DNA of 64,000 nucleotides, taken from positions 248,001 through 312,000 of the forward strand of contig NZ_CP134890.1 of NCBI RefSeq assembly GCF_032098525.1, read 5' to 3'. This stretch comes from Flavobacterium sp. PMTSA4. GTDB lineage: Bacteria; Bacteroidota; Bacteroidia; Flavobacteriales; Flavobacteriaceae. The notes beneath the pieces are model-generated. The model made no database searches and had not been told where the DNA came from. It saw nothing but the letters and a program-made list of their open reading frames with translations. A program made the position numbers and the translations under genes. Positions within the stretch are counted from its first letter, which is position 1. The number at the start of each line of letters is the position of its first letter. Shown here piece by piece: positions 52,977-60,651 of the stretch.

Positions 52977-52998
52977 AACTCAGTTTAATAACTGAGTT
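52977..52998 (-). terminator. Terminator after the endonuclease I gene
   Basis: AACTCAGTT and AACTGAGTT form a 9-bp stem with loop TAAT; the minus-strand RNA continues with a run of T. It lies about 24 bp beyond the stop codon of the nuclease gene at 53022. Confidence 0.85.
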
Positions 52999-53021
52999 CA
53001 ATTTTAACTTTGAATGAATAA

Positions 53022-54137
53022 TTAATTTATAATTATTTTTTTTGTGATATTTTGACCATTTGCTTCTAGTAAAACAAAATAAAATCCTTTAGGCAAATTA
53101 GATATTTCAATAGTATTATCAATTAGATTTGGATTGGTTATTTTTTGAATAACTTGACCATTAATAGTTAATACAGATATTTGATTTAATTCTGCTGTTG
53201 TTGAAATGTTTATTCTTCCATCATTTGATGGATTTGGATAGATAGAGGTAGTTTCTTCCAATTCAAAATTATCAGTTGATAATGCCGCACATACACTACT
53301 CCAAATTTGACATACATATTCAGGATGATCTATATATGGATTTCTATTTCCTTGATAATTATATATTGCATTATTTCTTGCAATTTCTTTAGGGCTAACA
53401 GGATCTTGATTATGCCATGTTATTAATATTTTTAAAAAAGTAGGTGATAAAGCATTATTAGCTGTTCCATCAAACATATTTTTTGAAATTACAGTCGTGT
53501 TGTTGTAAAAACTAACCATACTATCTTCATAACGAGTTACAAAGTAAAAAATACTTCTTGCAATATCTCCTTTAAATTCATCCAAAGGTTCAAAAACAGT
53601 ATTTGAATAACCTGCAGAATATCCAGAATTATAATTAGGTCCTAATTTAGAACCATTTGCAGTTGTGTTAGTCGGACTATTAACTCTTCCATAAGGATAA
53701 TTATCTCGTAATCCGTTTACTTTACCATCAACAGGTGCAACATGAAAAGGATCATTTTTCATTGGATCAATAGCAACGTTGTCAAAAAATGCCTGTGGCA
53801 CAATATGTTCTCTATTATAACAATCTCCTTCGTTAGAGTATGAACCACATTGTTGTGAAGTTGAAAAATAATTATATGGATCTGGACCAGTTGGGTTCTC
53901 AGAATAGATATCTAATAATGAATTGTCATTTTCATAATTTGTATCTCTGAATGCAGTGTTAGTATATAAATTCCATAATGAACCATAACCTTGATCAACA
54001 TGACCATTAGTAATTCTATTCTTAAGCTGTGTTTTTAAGGTATAACCTGTACCAGTAGCAGTATTATAGTAACCTGCAGGTATTTGTGCAAAGCAAAAGG
54101 TTGAAATTAAAAGTAATAATAAGGTAATTTTTTTCAT
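53022..54137 (-). CDS. Secreted endonuclease I with T9SS C-terminal sorting domain
   Basis: The 371-residue protein has a signal peptide (LLLLISTFCFAQ), an EndA/NucM domain with the catalytic motif CYNREHIVPQAFFDN and PFHVAPVDGKVNGLRDNYPYG, and a C-terminal type A sorting domain of about 75 residues (SIYPNPSNDGRINIST, ISNLPKGFYFVLLEANG, ending TKKIIIN). The sorting domain routes it through the type IX secretion system to the cell surface or medium. It probably degrades extracellular DNA. It starts 11 bp after rsmB-like and is probably co-transcribed. Confidence 0.95.
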   Translation of the reverse strand: MKKITLLLLLISTFCFAQIPAGYYNTATGTGYTLKTQLKNRITNGHVDQGYGSLWNLYTNTAFRDTNYENDNSLLDIYSENPTGPDPYNYFSTSQQCGSYSNEGDCYNREHIVPQAFFDNVAIDPMKNDPFHVAPVDGKVNGLRDNYPYGRVNSPTNTTANGSKLGPNYNSGYSAGYSNTVFEPLDEFKGDIARSIFYFVTRYEDSMVSFYNNTTVISKNMFDGTANNALSPTFLKILITWHNQDPVSPKEIARNNAIYNYQGNRNPYIDHPEYVCQIWSSVCAALSTDNFELEETTSIYPNPSNDGRINISTTAELNQISVLTINGQVIQKITNPNLIDNTIEISNLPKGFYFVLLEANGQNITKKIIIN

Positions 54138-54148
54138 AAAGTGGTTAT

Positions 54149-55360
54149 CTATTTTCGTTCTAGTAGTGCCATATAAAATCCGTCAAAGCCTGATTCTGAG
54201 GCAAGTATTTTAACATCTTTAACAAAGGTAAATGATTTACCAATTTCTGTGCTTAAGAATTTCTTAATTTGTTCTTGATTTTCTGAAGGTAATACAGAGC
54301 AAGTAGCATAAACCAATTTTCCACCCGGTTTTACTATTTTAGAATAGCTTTCTAAAACTTCAGCTTGTACTTTTTTAATGTTATCTATAAACTCTGGTTG
54401 CAACTTCCATTTACTATCCGGATTTCTTTTCAAAACACCCAAACCACTACATGGAGCGTCAATTAAAACTCTATCGGCTTTTTCATGAAGTTTCTTGATA
54501 ACTTTAGTACTATCAATAATTCGATACTCAATATTGAAAGCTCCGTTTCGTTTAGCTCTTAGTTTTAATTGCTTTAGCTTGCTTTCATATAAGTCCATGG
54601 CAATAAGTTGCCCTTTGTTGTTCATCAAAGACGCCATGTGAAGTGTTTTTCCACCAGCACCAGCACAAGTATCAACCACACGCATACCAGGTTGAACATC
54701 CAAGAAAGGAGCAACCAATTGTGATGACGCATCTTGAACCTCAAAAAGTCCTTGTTTAAAAGCATCAGTCAAAAATACGTTAGCACGTTCTTTTAGCACC
54801 AATGTATCAGGTTGATCTTTCAGGTATTCTGTATCAATATTTAGGTCCATCAAAGTAGCGCGTAGCTTTTCTTTGGTAGTTTTCAAAGTGTTTACTCTCA
54901 GGATAACTTTGGCTTGTTGATTTTGCGCAGCCAATTCTTTAGTCCACAACTCTTCACCCAATTCTTTAACACCTAGTTCATCCATCCAGTCAGGAATAGA
55001 TTCTCTGTACTTTCTAATTTTAGACAATTCATCAAAGCGACCTTTTATCTTTCTTGCTGGTGTTCCTTCAAGTTGTCTCCAATCAGGAATGGTATAACCA
55101 CGAAGTACAGCCCAAACCGCAAACATACGCCACAAATCTTCTCTGTCAAATGGTTCTTTTACTTCGGCTATTTCTGCATACAATCGTTTCCAACGCACAA
55201 TTTCATAGATGGTTTCGGCTACGAACTTTCTGTCCGAGCTTCCCCAGCGTTTGTCCTTTTTTAAGGCACGAGCTACCACTTTATCAGCATATTCACCTTC
55301 GTTAAAGATGGCGTTTAAAGAGTCAATTGTGGTGTAAACTAAATTCCTATGTAATCGCAT
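54149..55360 (-). CDS. RsmB/NOP2-type rRNA cytosine-C5 methyltransferase
   Basis: The 403-residue protein has an N-terminal NusB-like helical region and a SAM methyltransferase domain: VVDTCAGAGGKTLHMASLM (SAM motif I), DAPCSGLGVLKRNPDSKWKL (motif IV Cys) and YATCSVLPSENQEQI (catalytic Cys). RsmB methylates C967 of 16S rRNA in E. coli; whether this is the same target is inferred. Shares a transcript with the nuclease gene downstream. Confidence 0.92.
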   Translation of the reverse strand: MRLHRNLVYTTIDSLNAIFNEGEYADKVVARALKKDKRWGSSDRKFVAETIYEIVRWKRLYAEIAEVKEPFDREDLWRMFAVWAVLRGYTIPDWRQLEGTPARKIKGRFDELSKIRKYRESIPDWMDELGVKELGEELWTKELAAQNQQAKVILRVNTLKTTKEKLRATLMDLNIDTEYLKDQPDTLVLKERANVFLTDAFKQGLFEVQDASSQLVAPFLDVQPGMRVVDTCAGAGGKTLHMASLMNNKGQLIAMDLYESKLKQLKLRAKRNGAFNIEYRIIDSTKVIKKLHEKADRVLIDAPCSGLGVLKRNPDSKWKLQPEFIDNIKKVQAEVLESYSKIVKPGGKLVYATCSVLPSENQEQIKKFLSTEIGKSFTFVKDVKILASESGFDGFYMALLERK

Positions 55361-55468
55361 TGGTAAAAAAAATTAGCGGGCAAAGATACCTCTTTTTTAA
55401 TGGTTAAAACAAATTATATTGATTTATGTTTTTGGTGAAAGTATAGTAAGTATAAATTGGAATGAATG

Positions 55469-57436
55469 TTATTCCAATCTGCACATCTCTATTTTCTCAG
55501 GAGCATGAAGCACCATCGGGAATTGCTCTACTTTTACGGAACTACTATCCAAACCAAAGGCTTTCTCTTCCGAAAGACTTAGTTTCTTCATGATGAAGTA
55601 GGTATTCATAATTACCTTTTCAAAGAAAGTAATATCGCTGTCGTTAGACAGGAACTTCTCAGAAAGTACAAACTTAAAGTCACCAATAATATGGTTTTTA
55701 TGCAACGATTCATATCGGCTTGTTATATCCACTTCGCCTTGTTTTACCATGTCTTTGATAACCTCTTTAAACATCAGGTTGATTTTAGTAGGTTCTCTGA
55801 AACCCAAATAAAAATCTATTCTGTAGATATCATCTTTTACTATTTCAGTAACGCGGTATTCTTTATTATAAGGCTCACTCAACACATTCACGTGAATAAA
55901 CCAGTACAAATCGGCACGTTTTGGTCGTTTTTGCAAGATAGAGTACATTACCTTTTCCTCAATCTCATCACTACGGTTCGAGTTGGTCATGTACACCAAG
56001 TGCGTAGCATATTTTGGTATCGATAAATCCACACTCAGCTCAGCCAATACCTTTTTATAATTTTCAATCTTAACAATTTTGGTATACGTCTTACTGATTT
56101 TCTTAGCTAAGTAATAGGTCGACATTATTGTTATCAAAACTATGGCAATAACAATAGTAACATAACCACCATCTTTAAACTTAGTAATGTTAGCCGCAAA
56201 GAAACAAATCTCAATAGTGGCATACAGCGTGATGATAGCTCCAATAAAGTACCATTTTACGCGTTTCATAATCAGGTAAAAGTTCAATAGGGTAGTGGTC
56301 ATCATCATCCCTAGGATGATTGATAAACCATAGGCATGCTCCATGTTTGCTGATTCTTTGAAGTAAAGCGTAATACCCACACAACCCAGGAACAACAACC
56401 AGTTAATCGAAGGAATATAAAGCTGGCCTTTCACTTCGGTTGGATAGTTGATTTTAACCTTCGGCCAAAAGTTCAAACGCATTGCCTCATTAATTAAAGT
56501 AAACGAACCACTAATTAACGCTTGCGAAGCAATAATAGCCGCAAGAGTTGCTACCACAATTCCAATTGGTTGAAACCATTCCGCCATGATTAAGTAGAAT
56601 GGGTTAGGGTTGTATTCGTTTAAATACGCCAGCGTATCACCACTGTGTTGCAACAAATAAGCACCTTGTCCAAAATAGTTCAGCAACAACATAGTTTTTA
56701 CAAAAGCCCAACTGATTCTGATGTTTCTTCTGCCACAGTGTCCCATGTCTGAGTAAAGCGATTCTGCTCCCGTAGTACATAAGAACACAGCACCCAACAC
56801 AAAGAAACCATGCCCATCAAGACCAGAGGTTATAAGCTGGTATGCATAGTAAGGATTGATAGCTTTCAGTATCGAAAGGTTGCCTCCAATTTGAATGATT
56901 CCTAAGATACCCAACATCGAAAACCAAACCAACATCACCGGCGAAAAGAACTTAGTAACTAGTTTTGCACCAAACTGCTGAATGAAAAACAAAGCAAACA
57001 AGATGAAGATAACAATAGGTATCGTGGGAATATCGGGTTTAAATATCAAAAGCCCTTCTACTGCCGACGAAACCGAGATAGGCGGCGTGATGATTCCTTC
57101 TGCCAATAGCAAACTACCTCCAATGATAGCCGGTACAATCAGCCATTGAATCTTCGTTCTTTTAACCAGTGAGTAGAGCGAGAAGATACCACCTTCGCCG
57201 TGGTTATCAGCGTTTAGGGTAATAATAACATACTTTATAGTCGTTTGAAGCGTCAGTGTCCAAAAAATACACGATAGACCACCAAGAATTAAGTTTGGAT
57301 TAATAGTGTTTTCACCAATAATCGATTTCATTACATACAATGGCGAAGTACCAATGTCACCATATATGATTCCTAGTGTTAGTAATAATCCTCCAGCCGA
57401 TAATTTTGAGTGCAGATTGTGGTGGTGCGAACTCAT
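55469..57436 (-). CDS. kup: Kup-type potassium uptake protein
   Basis: The 655-residue protein has the Kup signature near the N-terminus (LGIIYGDIGTSPLYVMKSI), about 12 membrane helices (residues 15-440) and a soluble C-terminal domain. GAESLYSDMGHCGRRNIRISW and NADNHGEGGIFSLYSL are also conserved. It carries out H+-coupled K+ uptake. A consensus minus-strand -7 box TAAATTTG lies at 57463-57456, about 20 bp before the start. Confidence 0.96.
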   Translation of the reverse strand: MSSHHHNLHSKLSAGGLLLTLGIIYGDIGTSPLYVMKSIIGENTINPNLILGGLSCIFWTLTLQTTIKYVIITLNADNHGEGGIFSLYSLVKRTKIQWLIVPAIIGGSLLLAEGIITPPISVSSAVEGLLIFKPDIPTIPIVIFILFALFFIQQFGAKLVTKFFSPVMLVWFSMLGILGIIQIGGNLSILKAINPYYAYQLITSGLDGHGFFVLGAVFLCTTGAESLYSDMGHCGRRNIRISWAFVKTMLLLNYFGQGAYLLQHSGDTLAYLNEYNPNPFYLIMAEWFQPIGIVVATLAAIIASQALISGSFTLINEAMRLNFWPKVKINYPTEVKGQLYIPSINWLLFLGCVGITLYFKESANMEHAYGLSIILGMMMTTTLLNFYLIMKRVKWYFIGAIITLYATIEICFFAANITKFKDGGYVTIVIAIVLITIMSTYYLAKKISKTYTKIVKIENYKKVLAELSVDLSIPKYATHLVYMTNSNRSDEIEEKVMYSILQKRPKRADLYWFIHVNVLSEPYNKEYRVTEIVKDDIYRIDFYLGFREPTKINLMFKEVIKDMVKQGEVDITSRYESLHKNHIIGDFKFVLSEKFLSNDSDITFFEKVIMNTYFIMKKLSLSEEKAFGLDSSSVKVEQFPMVLHAPEKIEMCRLE

Positions 57437-57562
57437 TCTAAAGTGTTAAAGAATGCAAATTTATATAAATTCATCAAACTGAAATAATAAAACCCTAAAA
57501 AGTAGTTGAACTACCGCTTTTTATAGTTATTCTAAGTTAAAACTACTTTCGCAATTATTTTT

Positions 57563-57751
57563 TTATTTGAGAAGTGGGTTTACATCGTTGATGTCTAGAT
57601 CCATGTAGTCACAGAATTCTTTGATGGTGACTGGTTGGTGCTTTTTCTTGGCATAGGCGTCTTTGATGCTGTTGATGATTTTGCGTGCTTGTCTTTCGGA
57701 TTTTCCTGTTATGATTTGCACGTCTTTGGCGTAGATGCAGATTCTTGACAT
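57563..57751 (-). CDS. Small conserved helical protein, HTH-like
   Basis: The 62-residue protein reads as a compact helical unit: DVQIITGKSERQARKIINSIKDAYAKKK followed by PVTIKEFCDYMDLDINDVNPLL. The pattern resembles a small winged-helix or excisionase-like domain and I recall similar flavobacterial proteins without assigned function. A stem-loop with GTAGTT-GAACTAC around 57501-57513 and a T-run on the minus strand likely terminates it. It is divergent from the MAR-type gene at 58071. Confidence 0.6.
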   Translation of the reverse strand: MSRICIYAKDVQIITGKSERQARKIINSIKDAYAKKKHQPVTIKEFCDYMDLDINDVNPLLK

Positions 57752-57812
57752 AACTTTTAGTTTGTTGTTAATGGTTCATGGTTGTTGGTTTTTTATAGTG
57801 TTATTGCAATTG

Positions 57813-57856
57813 TACTGCAAGTATACTGCAAGTTAACAGCAAGTTAACAGCAAGTA
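57813..57856. repeat. 11-bp tandem repeat, four copies
   Basis: TACTGCAAGTA, TACTGCAAGTT, AACAGCAAGTT and AACAGCAAGTA start at 57813, 57824, 57835 and 57846. Same period and copy number as the array at 9331-9374, but a different unit. It lies in the 319-bp gap between the divergent genes starting at 57751 and 58071. Also in this gap are two near-copies of AAAACGACCAAATG/AAAACGACAAAATG at about 57943 and 57963. Confidence 0.9.
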
Positions 57857-58000
57857 AGACATACTTTGAGATTCATTTTAATTTTGTTTAAGTATATAAA
57901 TTCATACAAATATTTATGAAAAAGATTTATATCATTTATACAAAAACGACCAAATGCGGAAAAAAACGACAAAATGAGAAAAAAGAGTCATTTTTGACCG

Positions 58001-58028
58001 TTGCTTGTTTTGGAGTGTTATAGGTTTG
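58001..58028 (+). promoter_or_regulatory. Promoter for the 58071 gene
   Basis: TTG at 58001-58003, 17-bp spacer and TAGGTTTG at 58021-58028 fit the Bacteroidetes promoter pattern. The start codon follows 42 bp downstream. Confidence 0.6.
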
Positions 58029-58070
58029 TGATGCTATTTAACTGAGTATTAATCTAAAAAACAATTCATT

Positions 58071-58820
58071 ATGGCAAGAGTAAAAAGTATTATGAGTTTT
58101 CAAGGAAGTTATGAGGATATGACTTTTTATGAAAAAGAGGGTAAAAATTATTTTAGAAAGCGTAGCAGCTTGAGTAAGGAACAGATTGAAAAGGATCCGA
58201 ACTTTGTACGTACGCGAGAGAACATGAACGAGTTTTCGTTGAATGTTAGCTCTGGGAAGTTGTTGCGCCTGGCGCTTGGTAGCTTGGTTTTTAAAGCTAA
58301 GGACTCTAGATTGTCTCAACGAATTATGCGGGTAATGTCTAACATTAAAAATATGGATTCTACTTCGCCTAGGGGTAAACGTAGTGTTAGTGTTGGTATT
58401 GGTACACCGGAAGGTAAGCAGTATTTGAATGGGTTTGATTTTAATATTCATGCTCCTTTGGATAGTGTATTGTTTAACGAGTATACGTTGGATACTGTTA
58501 CTGGTGAGGTAGTGATTGCGGATATTAGTACTTTGGAGGAGTTGCGTTATCCAGAAGGCGCTACGCATGTTAGTTTTCAGTGTGGGGTTTTGAATTTGGA
58601 TTTTAGTACGGGATTGGATGATTTGGTATTATCGCCTGTTGAGAATTTGGAGTTGAAGATTGCGCCAACAACGGTTACTTTAACTCCTGCTAGTATGCCT
58701 ACTGGTGCTGGGGTTGACATTTTTATCTTGATGATTTCGTTTTATCAGGAGGTGAATGGTAATCAGTATTCGCTGCGTAATGAGGAGTTTAATGTGTTGC
58801 ATGTTATTGATGTAGTGTAA
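58071..58820 (+). CDS. Unknown MAR-type protein, distant relative of the one at 8472-9209
   Basis: The 249-residue protein starts MARVKSIMSFQGSYEDMTFY and contains KRSSLSKEQIEKDPNFVRTREN, SSGKLLRLALGSLVFK and SQRIMRVMSNIKNMD, then a beta-rich half with NGFDFNIHAPLDSVLF, EELRYPEGATHVSFQCG and a closing VLHVIDVV. Key landmarks (MAR, FxG, LR, final hydrophobic ID) occur in the same order as in the 8472 gene. No signal peptide or named domain. Function unknown. Confidence 0.75.
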   Translation: MARVKSIMSFQGSYEDMTFYEKEGKNYFRKRSSLSKEQIEKDPNFVRTRENMNEFSLNVSSGKLLRLALGSLVFKAKDSRLSQRIMRVMSNIKNMDSTSPRGKRSVSVGIGTPEGKQYLNGFDFNIHAPLDSVLFNEYTLDTVTGEVVIADISTLEELRYPEGATHVSFQCGVLNLDFSTGLDDLVLSPVENLELKIAPTTVTLTPASMPTGAGVDIFILMISFYQEVNGNQYSLRNEEFNVLHVIDVV

Positions 58821-58980
58821 GGAGGCCTATCCCCAGCCCTCTCTGAAGGAGCGGGAGCTAGATGATTGGCGGATTAGCGGATTTTCAATTAGCGGATTAG
58901 CGGATTTTCAATTAGCGGATAGAACCACCCCGTCTCGCCAAGGCGAGCCACCCCTCCTTAGAAAGGAGGGGATTTTTTTT
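58821..58980. repeat. Intergenic element block: 23-bp duplication, two hairpins and terminator
   Basis: Between 58868 and 58920 a 23-bp unit (AGCGGATTAGCGGATTTTCA plus ATT) occurs twice plus a partial. CTCGCC-AA-GGCGAG at 58934-58947 and CCCCTCCTT-AGA-AAGGAGGGG at 58951-58971, followed by ATTTTTTTT, are hairpins; the second is a good plus-strand terminator for the 58071 gene. The CCACCCCGTC...CCCCTCC layout resembles dispersed intergenic elements that I recall from Flavobacterium genomes. Confidence 0.75.
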
Positions 58981-58981
58981 A

Positions 58982-59072
58982 GGGATGAGGGATAAGGGAT
59001 AAGGGATAAGGGATAAGGGATAAGGGAAAAGGGATAAGGGATAAGGGATAAGGGAAAAGGGATAAGGGAATG
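58982..59072 (+). repeat. Heptamer GGGATAA tandem repeat, 13 units
   Basis: Thirteen back-to-back 7-bp units run from 58982 to 59072, nine of them exact GGGATAA, with GGGATGA, GGGAAAA (twice) and GGGAATG variants. GGG every seven bases could form a G-quadruplex on the plus strand. It is followed at 59081-59127 by an AT-rich AATTTT-type repeat. Together they separate the 58071 and 59160 genes. Confidence 0.93.
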
Positions 59073-59159
59073 GGGTTTGTTATTTTAAATTTTGAATTTT
59101 AAATTTTGAATTATAAATTTTAAATTATGGTGTATGAGAAATATTATTAAATTTAGACT

Positions 59160-59789
59160 ATGAATCATAAAGAATTTTTTTGGCATTGGTTTTTGATGTT
59201 TTTGCAATTGATGCATCGTAATGATGGTGTTCGATCGAAAAAGTATTTGAAGGCTATAGAGAAAATGAATTTTCATTTGGATGCTTATTGTCCTGAGTTG
59301 GGTTATTTTTATGCACCGCCTAAATTTAATGGTGGGCTTCATGAGTTTACGGTTTATAGTAGAGGTGATCGGACTAAGTTGTTAAAGGTTCAAGAATTGG
59401 TTCGTGCGGCACCAAAGATTAATGGTTTGGATTATTATTGGCAGGTATTGCCAAAATATGATTATGAAGATTTGTGTAGTGGAACTGATGCTCCTTTTGA
59501 ATTTGAGGATTTTAGTATTAAAGGAAGTGATTTGATGTTTACTGTTGTTGATTATGATGATGCTACTGGGAAGATAGGTATTATTATTCATGTGGCTGGA
59601 CTGGCTAAAGATTATGATGAGGATTTGTATCAGGAGCGTATTTATACTGTTGCCTTGCAGGTTTTGGGTGAGTTTGCCTTTTATGCACATGTTTTTTCTT
59701 TTGGACTTGCTCCTTTGGAAGAAGGCAATGATGATTTGATTTATTTGTATGATTTGCCTTTTTTTATGACGACGTTGGAATTGGATTAG
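59160..59789 (+). CDS. Hypothetical protein
   Basis: The 209-residue protein has a hydrophobic/aromatic N-terminus (FFWHWFLMFLQLMH) that is not a typical signal peptide, then FHLDAYCPELGYFYAPPKFNGGLHEFTVYSRGD, LDYYWQVLPKYDYEDLCSG and GLAKDYDEDLYQERIYTVALQVLGEFAF. Composition is acidic and aromatic. I do not recognise the family. Codon use looks like the neighbours. No co-directional partner is close. Confidence 0.6.
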   Translation: MNHKEFFWHWFLMFLQLMHRNDGVRSKKYLKAIEKMNFHLDAYCPELGYFYAPPKFNGGLHEFTVYSRGDRTKLLKVQELVRAAPKINGLDYYWQVLPKYDYEDLCSGTDAPFEFEDFSIKGSDLMFTVVDYDDATGKIGIIIHVAGLAKDYDEDLYQERIYTVALQVLGEFAFYAHVFSFGLAPLEEGNDDLIYLYDLPFFMTTLELD

Positions 59790-59820
59790 GCAATTAGCGA
59801 ATTAGCGGATGGTTTTTTTA

Positions 59821-59879
59821 GTTTAGAAGGTTAGGAGTTTAAAAGTTTAGAGGTTTAAAAGTTTAAAAGTTTAGAAGGT
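59821..59879. repeat. Degenerate GTTTAAAA/GTTTAGAAGG repeats
   Basis: GTTTAGAAGG, GTTTAAAAGTTTAGAGG and two further GTTTAAAA units follow the 59160 gene. I see no gene in 59790-60064 other than these and the 101-bp repeat copy below. Confidence 0.7.
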
Positions 59880-59904
59880 ATGTTGTGGGCGTATTTTTTT
59901 GTGG

Positions 59905-60005
59905 AATGTGGAAAACCGTAAAATGGGTTGAAAATTATTTTAGAACTTTGATGAAATTAGGGTGAAATCCCCCTTTTTTGGTAAGTAGGAAAACTATATA
60001 TTTGA
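59905..60005 (+). repeat. 101-bp direct repeat, copy 1, carrying a promoter
   Basis: It matches 60533-60633 at a constant offset of 628 bp: the first 20 bp and last 59 bp are identical apart from one base (T59963 vs G60591), while the middle 22 bp differ. Its 3' end has TTTG at 59977-59980 and a consensus -7 box TATATTTG at 59997-60004. It would drive the 60065 gene, 60 bp downstream. Confidence 0.9.
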
Positions 60006-60064
60006 GGAAAATGCAAAGCTACATTTATAAGTAATAATTATTTTTAAAATAAATAATAAGCGGT

Positions 60065-60493
60065 ATGGATAATGTTATTAAATCTTTTCAGTTTGAATCA
60101 GAGAGAGTTATATTGATATTGTATATAAAAAAAGAAATATACGGAAAGGGTATAAAAATGTATATAGATGCTGATATTATTAATAACAATGAAAATGTAG
60201 AATTAGTAATGTCTGATAATATTTCATCGCGAAATAAATCATTGAAGTACTTACAGGAATCTTTTTTTTGGATAAGTTATAATCCATGGAAAGGAATGAG
60301 ATGGGAAAAGTATTCAAAAGAGACAGGTTTTAGAACCTACAATACCATAGAAGAAATGAAGGATTTGTATATTGAACAAAGAAAATTTATTAATCTGATT
60401 TCTGAATATTTTTATGACAGTATTAAGAGATTTAAAAAATTACAATTACTGTATGACACACAGATTGATGAAATTATTATTGATAAAGAGTAA
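60065..60493 (+). CDS. Hypothetical protein inside the duplicated promoter cassette
   Basis: The 142-residue protein has an N-terminal beta-rich half (FQFESERVILILYIKKEIYGKG), SWNPWKGMRW-like ISYNPWKGMRWEKYSKETGF, and a charged helical C-terminus (FYDSIKRFKKLQLLYDTQ). I recognise no domain. It is bounded by two copies of a 101-bp promoter/terminator repeat, directly before hsdM, and ends at a good hairpin terminator (60540-60570). This makes it a candidate accessory gene of the restriction locus. Confidence 0.65.
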   Translation: MDNVIKSFQFESERVILILYIKKEIYGKGIKMYIDADIINNNENVELVMSDNISSRNKSLKYLQESFFWISYNPWKGMRWEKYSKETGFRTYNTIEEMKDLYIEQRKFINLISEYFYDSIKRFKKLQLLYDTQIDEIIIDKE

Positions 60494-60532
60494 TTAAATA
60501 AAATTATTTTTAAACAGAAAAATTTTATTATA

Positions 60533-60633
60533 AATGTGGAAAACCGTAAAATTAATCCCTTTACGGTTTTTATATTTGATGAAATTAGGGGGAAATCCCC
60601 CTTTTTTGGTAAGTAGGAAAACTATATATTTGA
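60533..60633 (+). repeat. 101-bp direct repeat, copy 2: terminators plus hsdM promoter
   Basis: Copy 2 has an 11-bp hairpin AAAACCGTAAA/TTTACGGTTTT (60540-60550 with 60560-60570), then GGGGG-AAAT-CCCCC with T6 (60588-60607), then TTTG (60605-60608) and TATATTTG (60625-60632), 19 bp before hsdM. So it ends the preceding transcript and starts the next. Confidence 0.9.
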
Positions 60634-60651
60634 AAAAACTAATTACATTCA

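Noticed and set aside
58038..58568. 176-residue minus-strand frame opposite the MAR-type gene
   Set aside because: It is antisense to a plausible gene that has a promoter and an expected N-terminus, and its own composition is that of a shadow frame.
59382..59690. 102-residue minus-strand frame opposite the 59160 gene
   Set aside because: It is antisense to a better frame and has a shadow-like composition rich in Ile and Asn.
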